Source of the DNA: Cymbidium sinense
Lineage: Eukaryota; Streptophyta; Magnoliopsida; Asparagales; Orchidaceae
NCBI GenBank assembly: GCA_021442155.1
Contig: JAKCPB010001389.1
Coordinates: 1-64,000 of the forward strand
Direction: 5' to 3'
Length of the DNA stretch: 64,000 nucleotides
Part shown: piece by piece, positions 36,850 through 50,010 of the stretch
How positions within the stretch are numbered: position 1 is the first letter of the stretch
How the letters are laid out: the number at the start of each line of letters is the position of its first letter
Made by a program: the position numbers and the translations under genes
The notes under the pieces: generated by a model
The model's input: only the letters and a program-made list of their open reading frames with translations
Told to the model about the DNA's origin: nothing
The model's database searches: none

Positions 36850-37070
36850 AGTAGAACCCAGCAATCAGGTTGATGACCAACTAAGAATCCCCAAAGATGT
36901 TAATGCTCTTGACACTGATAGTAATGGCTAACTCTAGACTGGCAATCAAAGCATCATACTCAGCTTCATTGTTGGTGCAGGGGTTAGAAAGATAGTATGA
37001 GAAACTCATCACATCGTAGTTTGGAGTTATGAGAACTATTACTACCTCTGCCTTTTCTGGGAAGATTCTA
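36850..37070 (-). pseudogene. RNase H remnant of element E pol
   Basis: The minus strand reads SNPCTNNEAEYDALIASLEL, then SINIFGDSQLVINLIAGFY. NNEAEY and the GDS-LV motif carry the catalytic Glu and Asp of retrotransposon RNase H. It joins directly to a truncated RT on its 5' side. Confidence 0.88.
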
Positions 37071-37079
37071 ATCGTTTGT

Positions 37080-37340
37080 GGGTGTTTCTTTCATCTTGGG
37101 AGACATCTTGATTTATGCATGACCCATCCATGAAAAGAAGACTACATGAGATGAGACAATGTCCATTCATTAATTTTAGTATGGAAGAGGAAACTCATCC
37201 TTAGGACATGCCTTATTTAAGTCCCTAAAATTGACGCATATACAAATTTGGCTATTCTTCTTCTTAACTAGGATGACACTAGCTAAACATGTAAGATATT
37301 TTTCTTCCTTGATGAAACCAAAGATTGATTAGCTTAACTT
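37080..37340 (-). pseudogene. reverse transcriptase N-terminal remnant of element E
   Basis: CLASVILVKKKN, then CVNFRDLNKACPKDEFPLPY (37290-37180) is the start of a gypsy RT, followed by degraded fingers/palm sequence with an IKMSP-like motif. The next recognisable protein is RNase H only about 100 bases on, so the palm with the YxDD active site and the thumb are deleted. No RT activity is possible. Confidence 0.85.
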
Positions 37341-37344
37341 CAAA

Positions 37345-38310
37345 AAATGACTGTTGTTCAATTTCTAATCGCATGTGTTTAGGAGCTTGCTTTAGGGTAG
37401 CATGGATCTATTGCAATCGTGGACTTTAGGGGATAATTTAGGCATTTCTTCATAACTCCATGTAGCGCCTTTAAACTCAATCAATAGCCTAACTAAGTCA
37501 TTGGTTCCTTCTTCATTTGCAAATGAATGACATGTCGGTGTGGATTTTCTGGTTGATTTCTTTAAGCTTTTATTGTTGAATGAATCTCCTCTTCAAATTC
37601 AGTGCCTCTTTGACTTGGATCTTCTAGATCATATGTGATTTCTAAAGACACATTTTAATAATAGGAGGTGTTGTGTGAGAAGAAACTATCAGACTCCAAA
37701 GGATTGGTCAACAAGCAAGAATCTTCATCATCAACCGACCCATCTATCAATCCTATCTGATTGTGCTTCCATATTTATTCCATAGCTTCAAGTACTTCTA
37801 TACTTGGACCATGTATGAGGAACTAAACCTTCAGATAAGATTATGAACACAAGGTGAGTAAAAAATTAAATGGTAATTCCATTATTTCCTTAAGTATCCT
37901 TCAAGTTCTACATCAACTGTGACTTGGGATGATGATCCCAAAGAACTTCTTCTACTTCATATCACTGAAAGACTTAGGGACTTCCTTCACTACTAAACCT
38001 TCAACTGAGATGTAAATGAGGTAAGAGCTAAGGTTGCCAATATTGCCTAATCACATAAACCAAATTCAAATACTTTCCTTGCTTGAAGGGTCTTGCCTTG
38101 TTTGAAAGTCACCTCAATGGAACCTGAGAGGGTTGGCTGGTATACTAATCACATTAGACTCATCCTCCAGATTCCAAGTATATGAATAGGATACATGAAC
38201 TAAACATGACCTCTATTGGAAGGCCAACTAGGGGTCTCCCACCAGAACTACCTCTATTTCTGCTTACGTGATGGAGGTTGAGCCATCTTATGCACATGCC
38301 CCATGGAAGG
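37345..38310 (-). other. pol region between protease and RT remnants, no open frame
   Basis: By position this should be the protease-RT linker and early RT, but stops and indels are frequent in all minus-strand frames and I cannot name domains with confidence. Confidence 0.4.
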
Positions 38311-38313
38311 AAC

Positions 38314-38720
38314 TCAGTGGAATGTGATATGTGGATCTATTTCTTCTTCAATTCCCCTTTCTTGTTCACTTGAACTTTTATTTTTCTTTTCATTTTCTTT
38401 TATCTTTGTTTTTTTATTATTTTCTTTTTCTTTATTGTTTGCATTTGAATTTTGTTCAAGTTCACGAGAAAGGGTGTTTTGAGGAAGATAGTAGGTCACA
38501 TCCTCATGAATCTCAACCTCTCTAATTGAAAATCACTTTTCATCTCCGTTGACATGGTATTCAACTCCATCTTTTCTGAACTTGATGCAATAATCAAGGG
38601 AGGATGGAACGATCTTGTTCTAATGTATCCAAGGCCTACCAAGAAAAGCAGTGAACGAAGTATTCGAATCAATGATATAGAACTTGGCTTTAGTCTTCCA
38701 GTCACATATCATAAAAGGTA
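38314..38720 (-). pseudogene. retropepsin-like protease C-terminal remnant of element E
   Basis: The minus strand encodes KAKFYIIDSNTSFTAFLGRP with WIH following, then VPSSLHQ, CIKFRKDGVEYHVNGDE (in two adjacent frames). (N/A)xLGRPWIH after a short beta-strand is the conserved C-terminal part of the aspartic protease of plant Ty3/gypsy elements. The catalytic DTG/DSG motif is not found in frame upstream. A Lys/Glu/Asn-rich low-complexity stretch (38499-38314) follows. Confidence 0.8.
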
Positions 38721-39789
38721 ACACTATAGAACCTAAAGCCCACTAACCTTGGTCATTGAATCCTCTCAACATCATCCGATCGCCTCAGAGTGTAGAGATG
38801 TTGATCATGAAATAGGCAATTGTCTTTAGACTCATAATATTCACCGATGCAGAATAAAGAACCCTAGTGATCTCGAACCTATCCATGTAGAGCTTGTAGG
38901 ATGCTATGCCCAAGTGCCCTAAGAAGGTCTTCAACCGTGAAGGTGATCCCTGAGCTTCTTTTGTATAAGTGCCTCCTCACCTATAGCTGTTGAGACATAT
39001 TTGAATCAGGAGGGCCTTGATTAGTGATCATCTCTTGGATAAGACAAGGGCATCATATATGCTTAGATGTCAACTTTCTTATGAGAAAGGACATTATAGT
39101 CCACCTTGGCTAGTCTTCCCAGTGCATGCAAAGGGTGGAGCATCTTGGATGGCTTCTTGATCTTACCAATGACTTATTTTTCTTTATCTAGGTGCGCCTA
39201 GGAGGTAGAACCTCCAATATGGAGGTTGACTTATGATCTCTTGAGGTAAGATTCTACATGTACATAAGGCTCACTGCTTCTCCTATGGGACCTCAATCGA
39301 TGATTTGAAGTCTATCTCAAGAGGTGAACCCATAGATTTGAGTTGGAAAGTCCAACTTTGAATTAGAAGAAGAAGATCAAATTGTTATAGTTTTGACTTG
39401 AAGAGCTATCATTAGGAATAAGAAGACAACCCATCACAGATGTAATTTAAACTAGCTTTTTTTCTTAATTTTAGAATTGTTTGGAGTACAAAGTAAATCA
39501 AGTTGAGTGGGGTAAGGGATTTGATGCCCTTATCCAAATATATAAGAGTTATACTAGTAGAAGAAATAGAAGAGCTACCAAAATGGAAGAAGTACCAAGG
39601 AAGTTGCTCTCAATGGTTAGTGGATGTGCTAAAGTTTATCCCTTAACACATGTTAAGCTAGCCTCCTTTCCTAGAGTTGGCACTAGCAACTTGCAAACCT
39701 TCCTTGGTGTTGGAGGTTTGAGCTAACTCAGGCACCTACAAAGAAAGTTTTTTTATCTTGTGGATGATCTTCTTGGAAGTTTTGGTTAG
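38721..39789 (-). other. degraded gag-protease region of element E
   Basis: Minus-strand reading frames are broken at short intervals; no domain is certain. By order it should hold the gag C-terminus and the start of the protease. Confidence 0.35.
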
Positions 39790-40268
39790 AGAAATATCCC
39801 AACCTTCTTTATTTTAGATCAATGTATCCCCAAGATTACCCTAATAACAGAAGGTTGTTCCACAAGGTCCTTTGGGATAACTATAGCACCTCTTGAAACT
39901 ATGTTCAAGTCCCTTAAATGTGAAGCAATCCTCCAAAATATGGCCTAACATACTGGTAAGGGCAAAAGTTTGATCATGACTTTTCCTACTTCCTCTAGTC
40001 TCCCAGTTCAGTTGAAAATCGTTTTTAAGAGATTCTTAAAGATCTTCTTGATTACCTCCCTCTTAAAATCAAATTCCTCTAAGAAGCGTCTACCCTTTGG
40101 AACCGATGATCCTCCCCGGGCTTGAGCCAAAGCTTCATTCACTTGCTGCTCAACCATGGATTTTATGTCTTTTTCTTGTATGGAGGTACTTTCCACTACC
40201 TTCGTATACATGCTAGTGCTACCTTGCTCAACCGGAGAAAGAGTCTTGACTGGGTCCAAGACATGCAC
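39790..40268 (-). pseudogene. gag remnant of element E
   Basis: The upstream part (40268-40008) is an open stretch of charged, Gln/Glu/Lys-rich sequence (IKSMVEQQVNEALAQARGG). The following part carries an HILEDCFTFKGLE-like word, resembling the H-xx-DC motif near the nucleic-acid-binding end of Tat-type gag proteins. Frames are broken and no complete capsid domain is seen. The assignment relies on position upstream of protease plus these words. Confidence 0.55.
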
Positions 40269-42115
40269 TAACTCAGTTGATGTCAGTAGGATGAACTAAA
40301 GGGCTATTTTGAAGCACTAAAATTACTAACAAGTCCTCTAACTCTGCCATCCTATCAATGCTTCATCCTTACCTCAATTGATGTCGAGGTGTTGGTGATG
40401 TCGTGTCTTCGATCAACCTCATCACCTTCCATGGCTTGTTGTTTCTTAAGAAGAGATCCTCTAGTGTCAACCATGCACACTCTAGTGAGTCTCCAACAAG
40501 TCATCTTCATCGTTTAACTTTCTCTCGACCAATCATAGACCAAGATCTCCTTCTTTTCCATGAAATAATGTACTATCTCATCTAAAGAGATCCATCTAGG
40601 TACATAATAAAGGCCGACGGTGTGATCACAATCGAGAGGCCTGACCTATCACCGGAGAGTCAATCCTGTGATTGTACTCACGGATGAATGACACTCAACT
40701 ACTACTGCTGAGAGAGGGTAACAATCTGGATGTTCCACTATCACTAGTACCGGACTATCATCTACATGACTATCACCATCTCCCACATGTGCGAGTTGGT
40801 GAAGGGACACACGATGCCGGGTCGCTACTCCTTCCTGCAAAGATTGGGGAAAGGTCGCAAGAGAGCTCGCCTTGCCATAATGGGTGGGGTAGAAGTAGGA
40901 TCCTCATAGCTGGATCACCAACGGGTGCACTTCTCCTAATATGGCCTTCATGGCCTAGATGGAATAAGATCTTGTAACTGGATTCGACGATGGATGAGGG
41001 GTGGGGGTGGAGACACCGACTTCTCTATGCATAGAGCTATCCTCCATGATGAGTAGTCCCAGAAGAAGGATACTCGATGGTCAATGCGTAGTAGCCGAAA
41101 TGAAAATCAATAAGAATGAAAGTCGGCCGACTTCAACATCCCTGGTAATATGTGTATGGGCCTCTCTCTCCTAGAATATGCCTTCCCATGGGGATGATGG
41201 ATCAAGATCAACTGAGTTTCGACTGAGCCGAAGCTCACCGTAAGAGATCGAGACCGCATACAATCTCTTATTCCTGGTAATTATTGGCTGATGCTGCACC
41301 ACTGAGGAGGTGATGAGTGAATCCTCCTAACATCCTCCTTCTCTGACCCAAAGAGAGGATGGAACTAGTTTGTTGTAACCAATGGTAAAGTAATAATGGG
41401 GAACTGATCTACTGTTGAACGGGCTATTGCCTCTATCTCCCTAGTGATCCTTGTGGTACGCTGATCATGGTTCTTATTCCTACATGTCTGGTATGGGAGG
41501 GGTGAGAGCTTGACCCATACTCAAAAGTGGGAGGCAAGTGAGACCAAGGGAGCCTTACCTTAGAGGGTATGAGAGGGTACTAGCCTCACACTGGCAGATG
41601 AGAAACTATGGGCTTACTAAACTTGCGTATGCTCGACTGACAAGTGTGGGACCGCCACCGCTTTCTGAGGAGACATCAAAGTTGAGGGTAAATCAATCTT
41701 GATGACCGCCATTCACCATGGTCTACGTGTAGTGTGAGGGGAGTGCCCTCACAAGTAATCCTAGCTCCCACGAATCCCCTACCAAAGTGGAACATATGTG
41801 TATGGTCCAATAGGGGGGAGTTGGGTTCGTCCAAAGCCAAATCCATACCATGGTGGAAAGTAAAAATGAACTTCTGTGAACCGACCATCTCAGAATAACT
41901 GTAAAGAATAAAAACTGAACTACCACTATACCGACTATAAGAATCTACAATGAGAAATGAATTTGTATCAGATTTCTATCTTTATAGATTTTTTTATTTG
42001 AATTGAAAATTTGGAATCACATCCAACAACTTCGAAGTGTTCAGTGGGGTTCAAAGAGACTTGAGAATATTTGATCGAAAGAAGAATTTTGAATACAATC
42101 CAACTTCAACAAATT
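40269..42115 (-). other. element E internal region upstream of gag, GC-richer, no intact frame
   Basis: 40600-41700 is distinctly GC-richer than the rest of E and could be the gag N-terminal (Pro-rich) coding region now out of frame. Short frames on both strands (for example 40672-40977 plus, 41676-41888 minus) show no family motif. Confidence 0.35.
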
Positions 42116-43560
42116 TAAGTATATTGAATTATGGATTCAAAATTTTTGTGAAGGATGCTTCCATTGGTTCATGTTTGTTTGAATTTAAATTTTTTGTTTG
42201 AGGACCCTTTCCCTTAACAAATTTGGGTATGTTAAAGTAAGGGTCAATTGATTTTATTTTTGTTTGATTGATTTTGGAATTTTACTTATTTAGCAAATTT
42301 GGGTATGCTAAGTGAAGTGTTTGAGAAAATGATTATTTCTTTTTGTGAATTTTTGTTTTGATTTTAGAAATTTTGGAATTCTTACTTAGCAAATTTAGGT
42401 ATGCTAAGTGAAGAACCCAAGTGTGTTTTGTTTGATTTTTGAAAATATGATTCTTAGCAAATTTATGTATGCTAAGAAAATCCTAAGTGTTTCATTATTT
42501 TGGATGTTTTGATTTTTTTGAAGAGTAGAATCCTTAGCAAATTTGTATGCTAAGGAAATAATGTGTTTTCATTTTATTTTGATATTGATAGTGAGACTTT
42601 ACTTTCAAATTTGGTATGTTAAATATGAAGTCCATTTAGTTTTGAAATGGAAATTTCAAAGCAAATTTGGGTATGCTAAATGAAATTCCAATGGATGTGT
42701 TCAAAAATTTTGATTTATTTTGGTTTTGAAAATGGAAACTTTCCTTAGTAAATTTGGTATGCTAAGGAAGTTCCTGTGTATTGAAAATTTTTATTTTTGA
42801 TTTGAGACTTCACTTAGCAAATTTGAGTATGCTAAATGAAGTTCCAAACATGTTTTGAAAATTTTTGATTTTGATTTGAAACCTCACTTAGCAAATTTGA
42901 ATATGCTAAAATGAAGTTCCAAAGTTGTTTGAAAATTTTGATTTTGATTTGGAAACTTTACAAGAATGAAATTTTTTTGTTTTGTGTGATTATTGCTTTT
43001 TGAAAGAGGAGAATTCCAACTTAATCATGATATGTTTAAGTGGGATTTCAAATGATGTTAATTTTAGTTTTTGAAATCTTCATTTAATAAATTTGAGTAT
43101 ATTAAATTAAGATGTTCATATTGCTTTTGAAAATTTTAATTTTATTTGAAAACTTCCATTCAATATGTTGGTGTATTGAAAGGAAAGGTTCAGGTGTGCT
43201 TTTTGAAAATTTAATTTTGATTTTGGAAAGATGATTGTTATTTTATTTTGAAAATGAAATCTTCATCAAAGTGAATTGAAAGAAGATGTTCATTTGTGAT
43301 TTTGAAAATTTAATTTATTTGAAAATGAAACTTCCATTCAAATGTGAGTGTATTGAATGGAAAGGTTCATGTGTGCTTTTTGAAAACTTTATGATTGTGA
43401 TTTTTGGAAAGATGATTGTTCATTTTATTTTGAAAATGAAATCTTCATCAAAGTGAATTGAAAGAAGATGTTCATTTGTGCTTTTGGAAAATTTTGTTAG
43501 TTTTATTTTTGGAAATTTCTACATCTAACAATTATGCGAATTGTTAAATGCCGGTGATAA
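42116..43560 (-). repeat. hairpin-bearing tandem array in the leader of element E
   Basis: Units of about 66-97 bases carry CTTAGCA-AATTTGGGTA-TGCTAAG, a perfect 7-bp stem with a 7-10-base loop. Copies are near 42213, 42290, 42387, 42453, 42532, 42601, 42661, 42745, 42813 and 42890, more decayed after 43080. Stem flanks change on both sides together: CCTTAGCA/TGCTAAGG at 42532-42555, ACTTCA-C-TTAGCA paired with TGCTAA-A-TGAAGT at 42807-42842, and a stem of about 15 pairs at 42734-42775. Between the stems are TTTGAAAATTTTGATTTTGATT-like linkers. It lies just downstream of the primer-binding site, so within the 5' leader of the genomic RNA. Confidence 0.88.
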
Positions 43561-43919
43561 AATTTTGTGGAAAATATTTTATTAAGTGTATTTTTGAAAA
43601 GGTGCTTTTTGAAAAGCAAAGTTCTTATGGAGAATTTATTTCTTTTATTATTTTAGATGAACCTTTCCTTATCATAAAATGATAAGAAAGTCTTTAAATG
43701 TTTTTCTTTTTATTTAGATTTTTTTTTTACCCATTGGAGAACCCAGTGAGGGGTTTTAAGACCAACAAGGAGTGTGGTCCTAAACCTAAAGATGTTGGCT
43801 AACTCAACTTAAGGATGAAATAAGCTAAGAACGAAAGAAGATAGTCTTGGATTCATAAGTACAAACCCACTATCGATACTCAAGACGATCATTTACCAAG
43901 ATGGAGAGGAACCATCCCT
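43561..43919 (-). other. leader of element E just after the primer-binding site
   Basis: Non-coding. It contains a GGTTCTCCAATGGG word on the minus strand and some AAG-rich sequence, but nothing else recognisable. Confidence 0.4.
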
Positions 43920-43927
43920 AGTCGCCA
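43920..43927 (-). promoter_or_regulatory. primer-binding-site-like TGGCGACT of element E
   Basis: Minus-strand TTTGGCGACTAGGG directly follows the presumed 5' LTR end. TGGCGACTC is the usual start of the tRNA-Arg primer-binding site in Tat/Ogre-lineage gypsy elements. The match beyond eight bases is poor. Its position, between the LTR copy and the internal region and on the strand of pol, is what makes it credible. Confidence 0.55.
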
Positions 43928-45448
43928 AAAAAAATCTGTGGTAAAAAATATCTATAGAGTCACTTTTCAAATCTGTTGGTGAGAAAAAGAAGGCAAGAAT
44001 ATAAAAATTCATCTTTTTTTTTGGGATGCCACAGATCCATGATGTAGTATATTGGTGATGATGCGTCATCAAGGAATATTGTACTATCTCGAAAGATAGA
44101 AGTCTACCCTTTAATGGACCTAATCACCTTAATAAGGATGATGGGTCGCATATGTACAGATTCTTCCTACTTTACATGGAAAAGTAAAGCGGGGTTTATT
44201 TTAAATCGAGTTCATTAAGTTCCCTATAGGGCAAGCCCCATAGTTAATTACATCATCTAAGGAATAGATTCCTTAGAAAACTCTCGATTAAGGTAAATGA
44301 TCATTTGTCTTCAAAGATTTTTAAGGAAAGGACTATCAATCAATTAGTTCATTTCTGAATATCGAATGGGATTGATCAAAAAGAGGGAGTTATTATCGAA
44401 GCAAAAATGGAAGATAAGTAGGAGGTGCCCACAATGCTAGGAAACCTAGCGAGCATCTCAAACTATCGTATGGTTTGACTTTACAATTTTGAAATTGATT
44501 TAGTTTGTTTGAGTTAAATTTTTTATTAGAAATTTAGGACTTATGATTCCTTAACACAAGATTAAGAAAATGCCTGAGGTGAGGATTTAAGCTTATGGCC
44601 CTGGAGAAGCAACCTGAACCTAAATCTAGGGGACTTTGGAGGGAAAGCACAACCTAAATCTAAAAAATGGGTATTGGTTTGCCTCCAAGAGAGGACAAAC
44701 CACCCATTTGACTTACAACCTGGGGTGGCCACTAACTCCTCTATAATTTTAAACATATAGACAAGTCTTATGCTTATGCAAGATAGCTATTATTTATTTA
44801 GAAAGAGAAGTCCTTAAACTCACTCCTAAAGAGACTAGATCATGTAGGGACATGCTTCAAATGACTAAATAATGCGATTCAAATTTCATTTTATTTTATT
44901 TTGGACAATTATTTTGACTCTAATAGGATTCATATGCAATGCATGAAATAAAGTTATTGGCCAAAATCAGAAGGGAGGAGGTGTGTTTCCACCATGGCTC
45001 TCAAAGGTCAAGCCAAGTTTCTCTAGGAAAGGTGGAAGCCCTCCAATCAAGAGTGAAATAAGATGCATTTGTGCATGATATTATAAGAAATGTTCATAAG
45101 GGTTGCTAATTCTTTTATCTTGATTTTAAACTAAGCTTTAGGTGAGGTTATGAGTTCTTTATTTTAGTTTGAGTTGTTAAGTTTGTAAAGATTTATTTTT
45201 TTCCTAAGAGCCTAATCCACATCCAAACCATACATAAAGTAAGGAAGAAACTAGGAAAAAGATATGCCACTTAATGCAAACTAAACAAATCATCAATCAA
45301 TTTATAAAGCTAATAATAAAAGAATAAAAGGCCATTGTGGTGGCACCACAAACCAAAATAATAAATTTGCTCTACTCTTATACAAACCAAATTACAAATG
45401 AATTAAATTTTAATTAAGTATGGAATTCATTATTATGGGGGTCATCAA

Positions 45449-45510
45449 GCTTCATTTCTTCTTTCTTCTTTTCTTCTTTTTTCTTCTTTTCTTCTTTCTT
45501 CTTTGGTTCC
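45449..45510. repeat. pyrimidine tract in LTR E (5' copy)
   Basis: CTT/TTC-rich run matching 19777-19850. Confidence 0.85.
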
Positions 45511-48271
45511 TTCTTTTGGATGGTTGGAAGGTAGATGCTCCAAGGCTTCACATGGTGCATAAGATAGGATCTTATGACCAATGCTCATCCTAATCCCCAT
45601 AACAATCATTCCAAAATCCTAATTGCATAAATTTACATGAAAAGGAAAAGAATGGAAATCTAACTAACATCTGCAAAATAAAGATTAGCTAAAATAAACC
45701 ACACAAATCCCAAGCATGTATATTGGATTAATCACCACACATATGGGTGATTAAGCCCACTATTGGATTATGCTTAGGGGTATAAGCTAGCAAAAAGCAT
45801 TTATATTTTATTTATGATAGCACTTAAGCAATCCCCTCTGAAAAATAATGGTTAGACTAAGATCGTCCTACCATTTATTCTACAAGCATACACATAAACA
45901 TCTCATCTAAAACATATATCACAAAACAAAACATCAAACTATGCATCACCCTAACCTAAAGCTAGAAGTGGTGACTTAGCTAATGTGCTTTGAAGGTTTT
46001 GTGGTATGTAGCTATAGCTTTAACTTAGAATTTTCTAAGTGTGAAAACATGTTCAACTTAGGAGGTTTCATTTAAGTTGTTTAATTATTTTGGGTTGATT
46101 TTATTTCATGTTTTGATTTGGTTCAAATGAATCCTACAATTTATTACTAAGTTATAAAGAGAGGGAAAGAGAAGAGGACTTCTCTTTTCTACCCTAACCT
46201 AAGTAATTTATAAAGTAGGTTCACATTTTAGTTTTGTTTGGTGAATGTTTTGATTAAGTCTTTTAATTAATCCTAAGTTTAGATGAACTCTAAACAAACC
46301 TATTCAAAAAGAAAGGCATTTTAAGATTAAATAAAATGAACCAAATTCACAAAACACACATTACTTCATTTCCAACATGTATAATATGCATATGAATGCA
46401 TATCTATACATAAAAAATGAGCTAACACACTTTATGATGCATGCTATAATCCATTTAAAAATATATAATATGATTTCTTAAGTAGAAATCTTATCAATAT
46501 CATATAACATAAGTGAAAAGGTGTTGCCAGAACTACTTAGCCCTCACAATCTGGTTATCGACTAATATACCACTTTCCTTAAATACAAATATGTGTACAA
46601 AAGAAATAAATTGGAAAGAAAGAATGCAAAAGTTGTATTAATTGATTCATTTTATTTGTGAAATTTATGTGTGCAAGCATAGGTAACCCTTCTTAAGTGA
46701 TAGAATAGGAATGAATAGGATGTAAAATTAGGCAAGTGTTAGGTTCTTTTCAAATGAATCATACATCTTACCAACTCATATAAAAGAAAAGGGAAATATA
46801 TGCTAAGCACATACTTATATTTTCTTCACATGCAAGCTTATAATTAAAATAAAAGTAGCACACTTTCATATTTGATAATTGATTTATATGTTTTGAAAAT
46901 AATTTGAATTTAGTAGTGATAATAGCCACTCATATTTCTACTTTAGCCAACACATACAAATTTGACATAAAGTAAAACAATTTCATTTTTAAATTTGAAT
47001 TTGAAAAATATGGATGCATGAAACCACATGACATACAAATTTAACATGTTGGGGAAAGAATCAAAGCAATGAAAGCATGTAAACACATTCACTTTAATTA
47101 AATCCTAAAGACATTCTTATGAAATAAGAAAGTTTAAAATAAATCAAAGTTAATTCAATGTGATTTTTTTTTAATCTTAAGTTTGATTTAATTTTGAAAA
47201 GTAGATTGATTTTACTGTTCCTAACCCATTCCCACATGTGTTTGATATTTTTTTTAATTTTTAGATGATTAGATTCATTTTTAGATATTGATTAGGTTAA
47301 GGTATGAATTAAGCAAGTTAATTAACCCTTACCTACACCACCTTAGCATAGTTAACCAAATAATTATGAGCCAATGAGATGACATAAAAACTCATAAGAA
47401 ATTTAAACTTGCAATGCACCTAGGAAGAAAAGGCCTAATGCAATTTGGCTCATGATTAATGGTTAATTAAGCTAAGGAGTTTAGCTTAAGTAATTTCAAA
47501 ACACCCTTCATACATATGAATTGGGTTTTGATTTCTTAATTGAACTTAGGCTATTAAACACCTAAGCATCTACCCAAAGTAGATTAATTAAGTTCTAAGT
47601 TTTTTAGAATTTTAGAAATTAATTAAGGGGATAATTAATGAATTAACCCTTAATTAGTGAGGATTAAGAAATAAAGGGGTTTAGGGAATAGCTTAGGGAA
47701 AATACCCCAAAATTATTCCCTAAGCTTTCTATTCACTATATCTAACCTTAATCAACCTTAATAATGGATTAAAACACTAATCCAAACCCTAATTATCCTT
47801 AATTACATAAGCAGGGTAATTAAAAAACACATTTGCAATTCCCCCAATTAAGCCTTAAATAAACCCCAAGAAAATTAGGGGAGATAGAGGTCATCACCTA
47901 AAACATACTAAAGAAGTTTGGGATTAATCAGAGGATTAATTAAGAAGTAATTAGCAAAATGATATTTCTAATAAAACCCAAAATTGGAGAAAATGATATT
48001 TAAAATCTATTGAAATTATTTTTAAAATATTCTAGGTTGAATTATCTTTCCATAATATTTTACCTCATATTTTTTTGAATTTTATTGAAGGAGATATGAT
48101 TTTTTGAAGATCAAAAGATTAATAATCATTAATTAAATTCTCTAACTAATCCCTCAAATCACAATGTCACACATGGCAGCGGCGGTCAACACGCCCTACT
48201 TAAATGTCATGTTAGGTGGTGACGTGGCGGATTTGATCCACTGTATTTATCAAGATTATGACCGGATCATC

Positions 48272-48284
48272 CATTTATAAAAGG
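48272..48284 (-). promoter_or_regulatory. candidate TATA box of LTR E (5' copy)
   Basis: Minus-strand CCTTTTATAAATGG, conserved with 22675-22686, about 4.3 kb before the primer-binding site. Confidence 0.4.
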
Positions 48285-49329
48285 GGATAGGATTTCTAAA
48301 ATGTGGGAATAATCTGGTCCATCCAAAATGTGGATGGATGGCCGATCTCTTTCTTAGGATCAATAGAGGCCATCCATGATCTTAGGGAAGATCAGAGCTT
48401 GAGCTCAGTTGGAACAAGACTTACCCATCTAAAGCAGCATATCCAGCTGGATTTCTCATGACTTGAAAATTCCTTTCACAAAAAAGACCAACACCTTTGG
48501 TAAGTGGTGAAAATTCCACTCTCGAGGTGATCACCACTCGAGCTTCGATGAGGTAGTTTTTAGATACAAAGCCAATTTCAGCCTTGGGGTTGAGTGGATC
48601 TCGCTATGGACCAACACGACTTGTGACTTTGATTCAATTCCTCCCCTCCTTACTTTTGGAACTCAAATGAGAGCTTGGGGGCACTCAAATTGATCCTCTC
48701 AGGGAGCGTGCAAGAGGAATTAGGATGGACTTGAGTGAAGAAGTTGGGATTCAAGGAGCTCCCCTCAGATGGGGAAAAAAGTACAAATCCTCTTAGAAAG
48801 CTTAGGAAGGCTCTCTGATCTTTCCTATCACTCTCTAGACTTCAAACAAATGAGGGCATGAAGATTTCAAATTGAATTAAAGGAAGTATATCTCCCCCTA
48901 TGGAAATCGGATGGCCAACACCTCCTTTGCCATTTCGATCGAATTGACCACATTGGAGAGGTTGTTTAGGGTGTTAGATCTTTGCACATGGTCAGTTTGA
49001 GATCTTGAGTGGATTGCCAACCTCCCATATGCATCAAATTGGGTGGAGGGAGGGTTTTGAATTAGCCAATTTGACCCATGGGGTCAGGTTTGGCCTTGGT
49101 TTGGGCTTACCCAAACCCATGGGGTTAGGTGCACCACTCTTCATTAGATCCACTTGAGCTATGAGGAAGGCATCAAGTTGATATGAAGAAGGTATGACCA
49201 AATTACCTATGGATTAGTCCAAAATTTGTTCTATGGCCTAGAGGTAGGATGATCATTTTACTAATTTTTCAATTTGGAAAGGTTGGGTATGTGGAGAACT
49301 AGGTTTGGTGAAGTTTCATGAGGTTTGGA

Positions 49330-50010
49330 ATTCATTTGATAAGGTTTGGCTCATGTTGACCCATTTAGGTCAAAATGGGTCAACTTGGTCAAGAATTGGT
49401 CAAATTGGGTCAAACCAAGGAGTCAAGTTCATATGACCATTTGAAATATTTTGGTGGCTTTGGTTTGATTCAATTTGGATTTGTTTTTAATTTGGCTCAT
49501 ATGACTTCATTTAGGTCAAATGGGTCAAGTTGACCTATTTGACCCATTTGACCTATTTGGGCTAAGTCAAGGGTAGGTCTAGGTTTGGTTAATCATACGG
49601 AGTGGATTGATATTTTTATTTTCAATCAATTTTAGTTAAGTTCAAATTTGGCTCAACATGACCCCTTTAGGTCAAGTTGGTCTAAGGTCAATTAGGCTAG
49701 GTTAGTTGGCCAATTGAGGCTTTGGTTAAGTTCAACAAGTGATTTGGAATGAACTTGACCCATTGGTTTCAATCAATTTGGCTTAGATCAAGTTTTGACA
49801 CATTTTGACTTTTTAGGTCAAGTTGGGTCAACTTGGGTCAAGTGGCCAATTGGCTAGGTTTGCTCAAATGTTGATTTGGTCAAGTTCAAACATAGGTCAT
49901 GAATGAACTTAGATCAATGGTTTCAATCAATTTGGCCTATGGTGGAATTTATGTTAGTTTCATTTTGGGCTAAGTGTTGACTTGGTCAACCCTTAGGTTT
50001 GACTTGGTTT
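49330..50010. promoter_or_regulatory. dense GGTCAA/TTGACC region in LTR E (5' copy)
   Basis: Counterpart of 23780-24470. The 16-base inverted repeat is intact here too (49513-49528 and 49539-49554). Many flanking copies differ between the two LTRs, so the preserved palindrome stands out. Confidence 0.55.

Noticed and set aside
38331..38525. Phe/Leu-rich plus-strand frame suggesting a membrane protein
   Set aside because: Antisense of the Lys/Glu-rich low-complexity stretch following the protease remnant.
40672..40977. 101-codon plus-strand frame
   Set aside because: Antisense to the internal region of element E, with no homology and no splice or promoter context.
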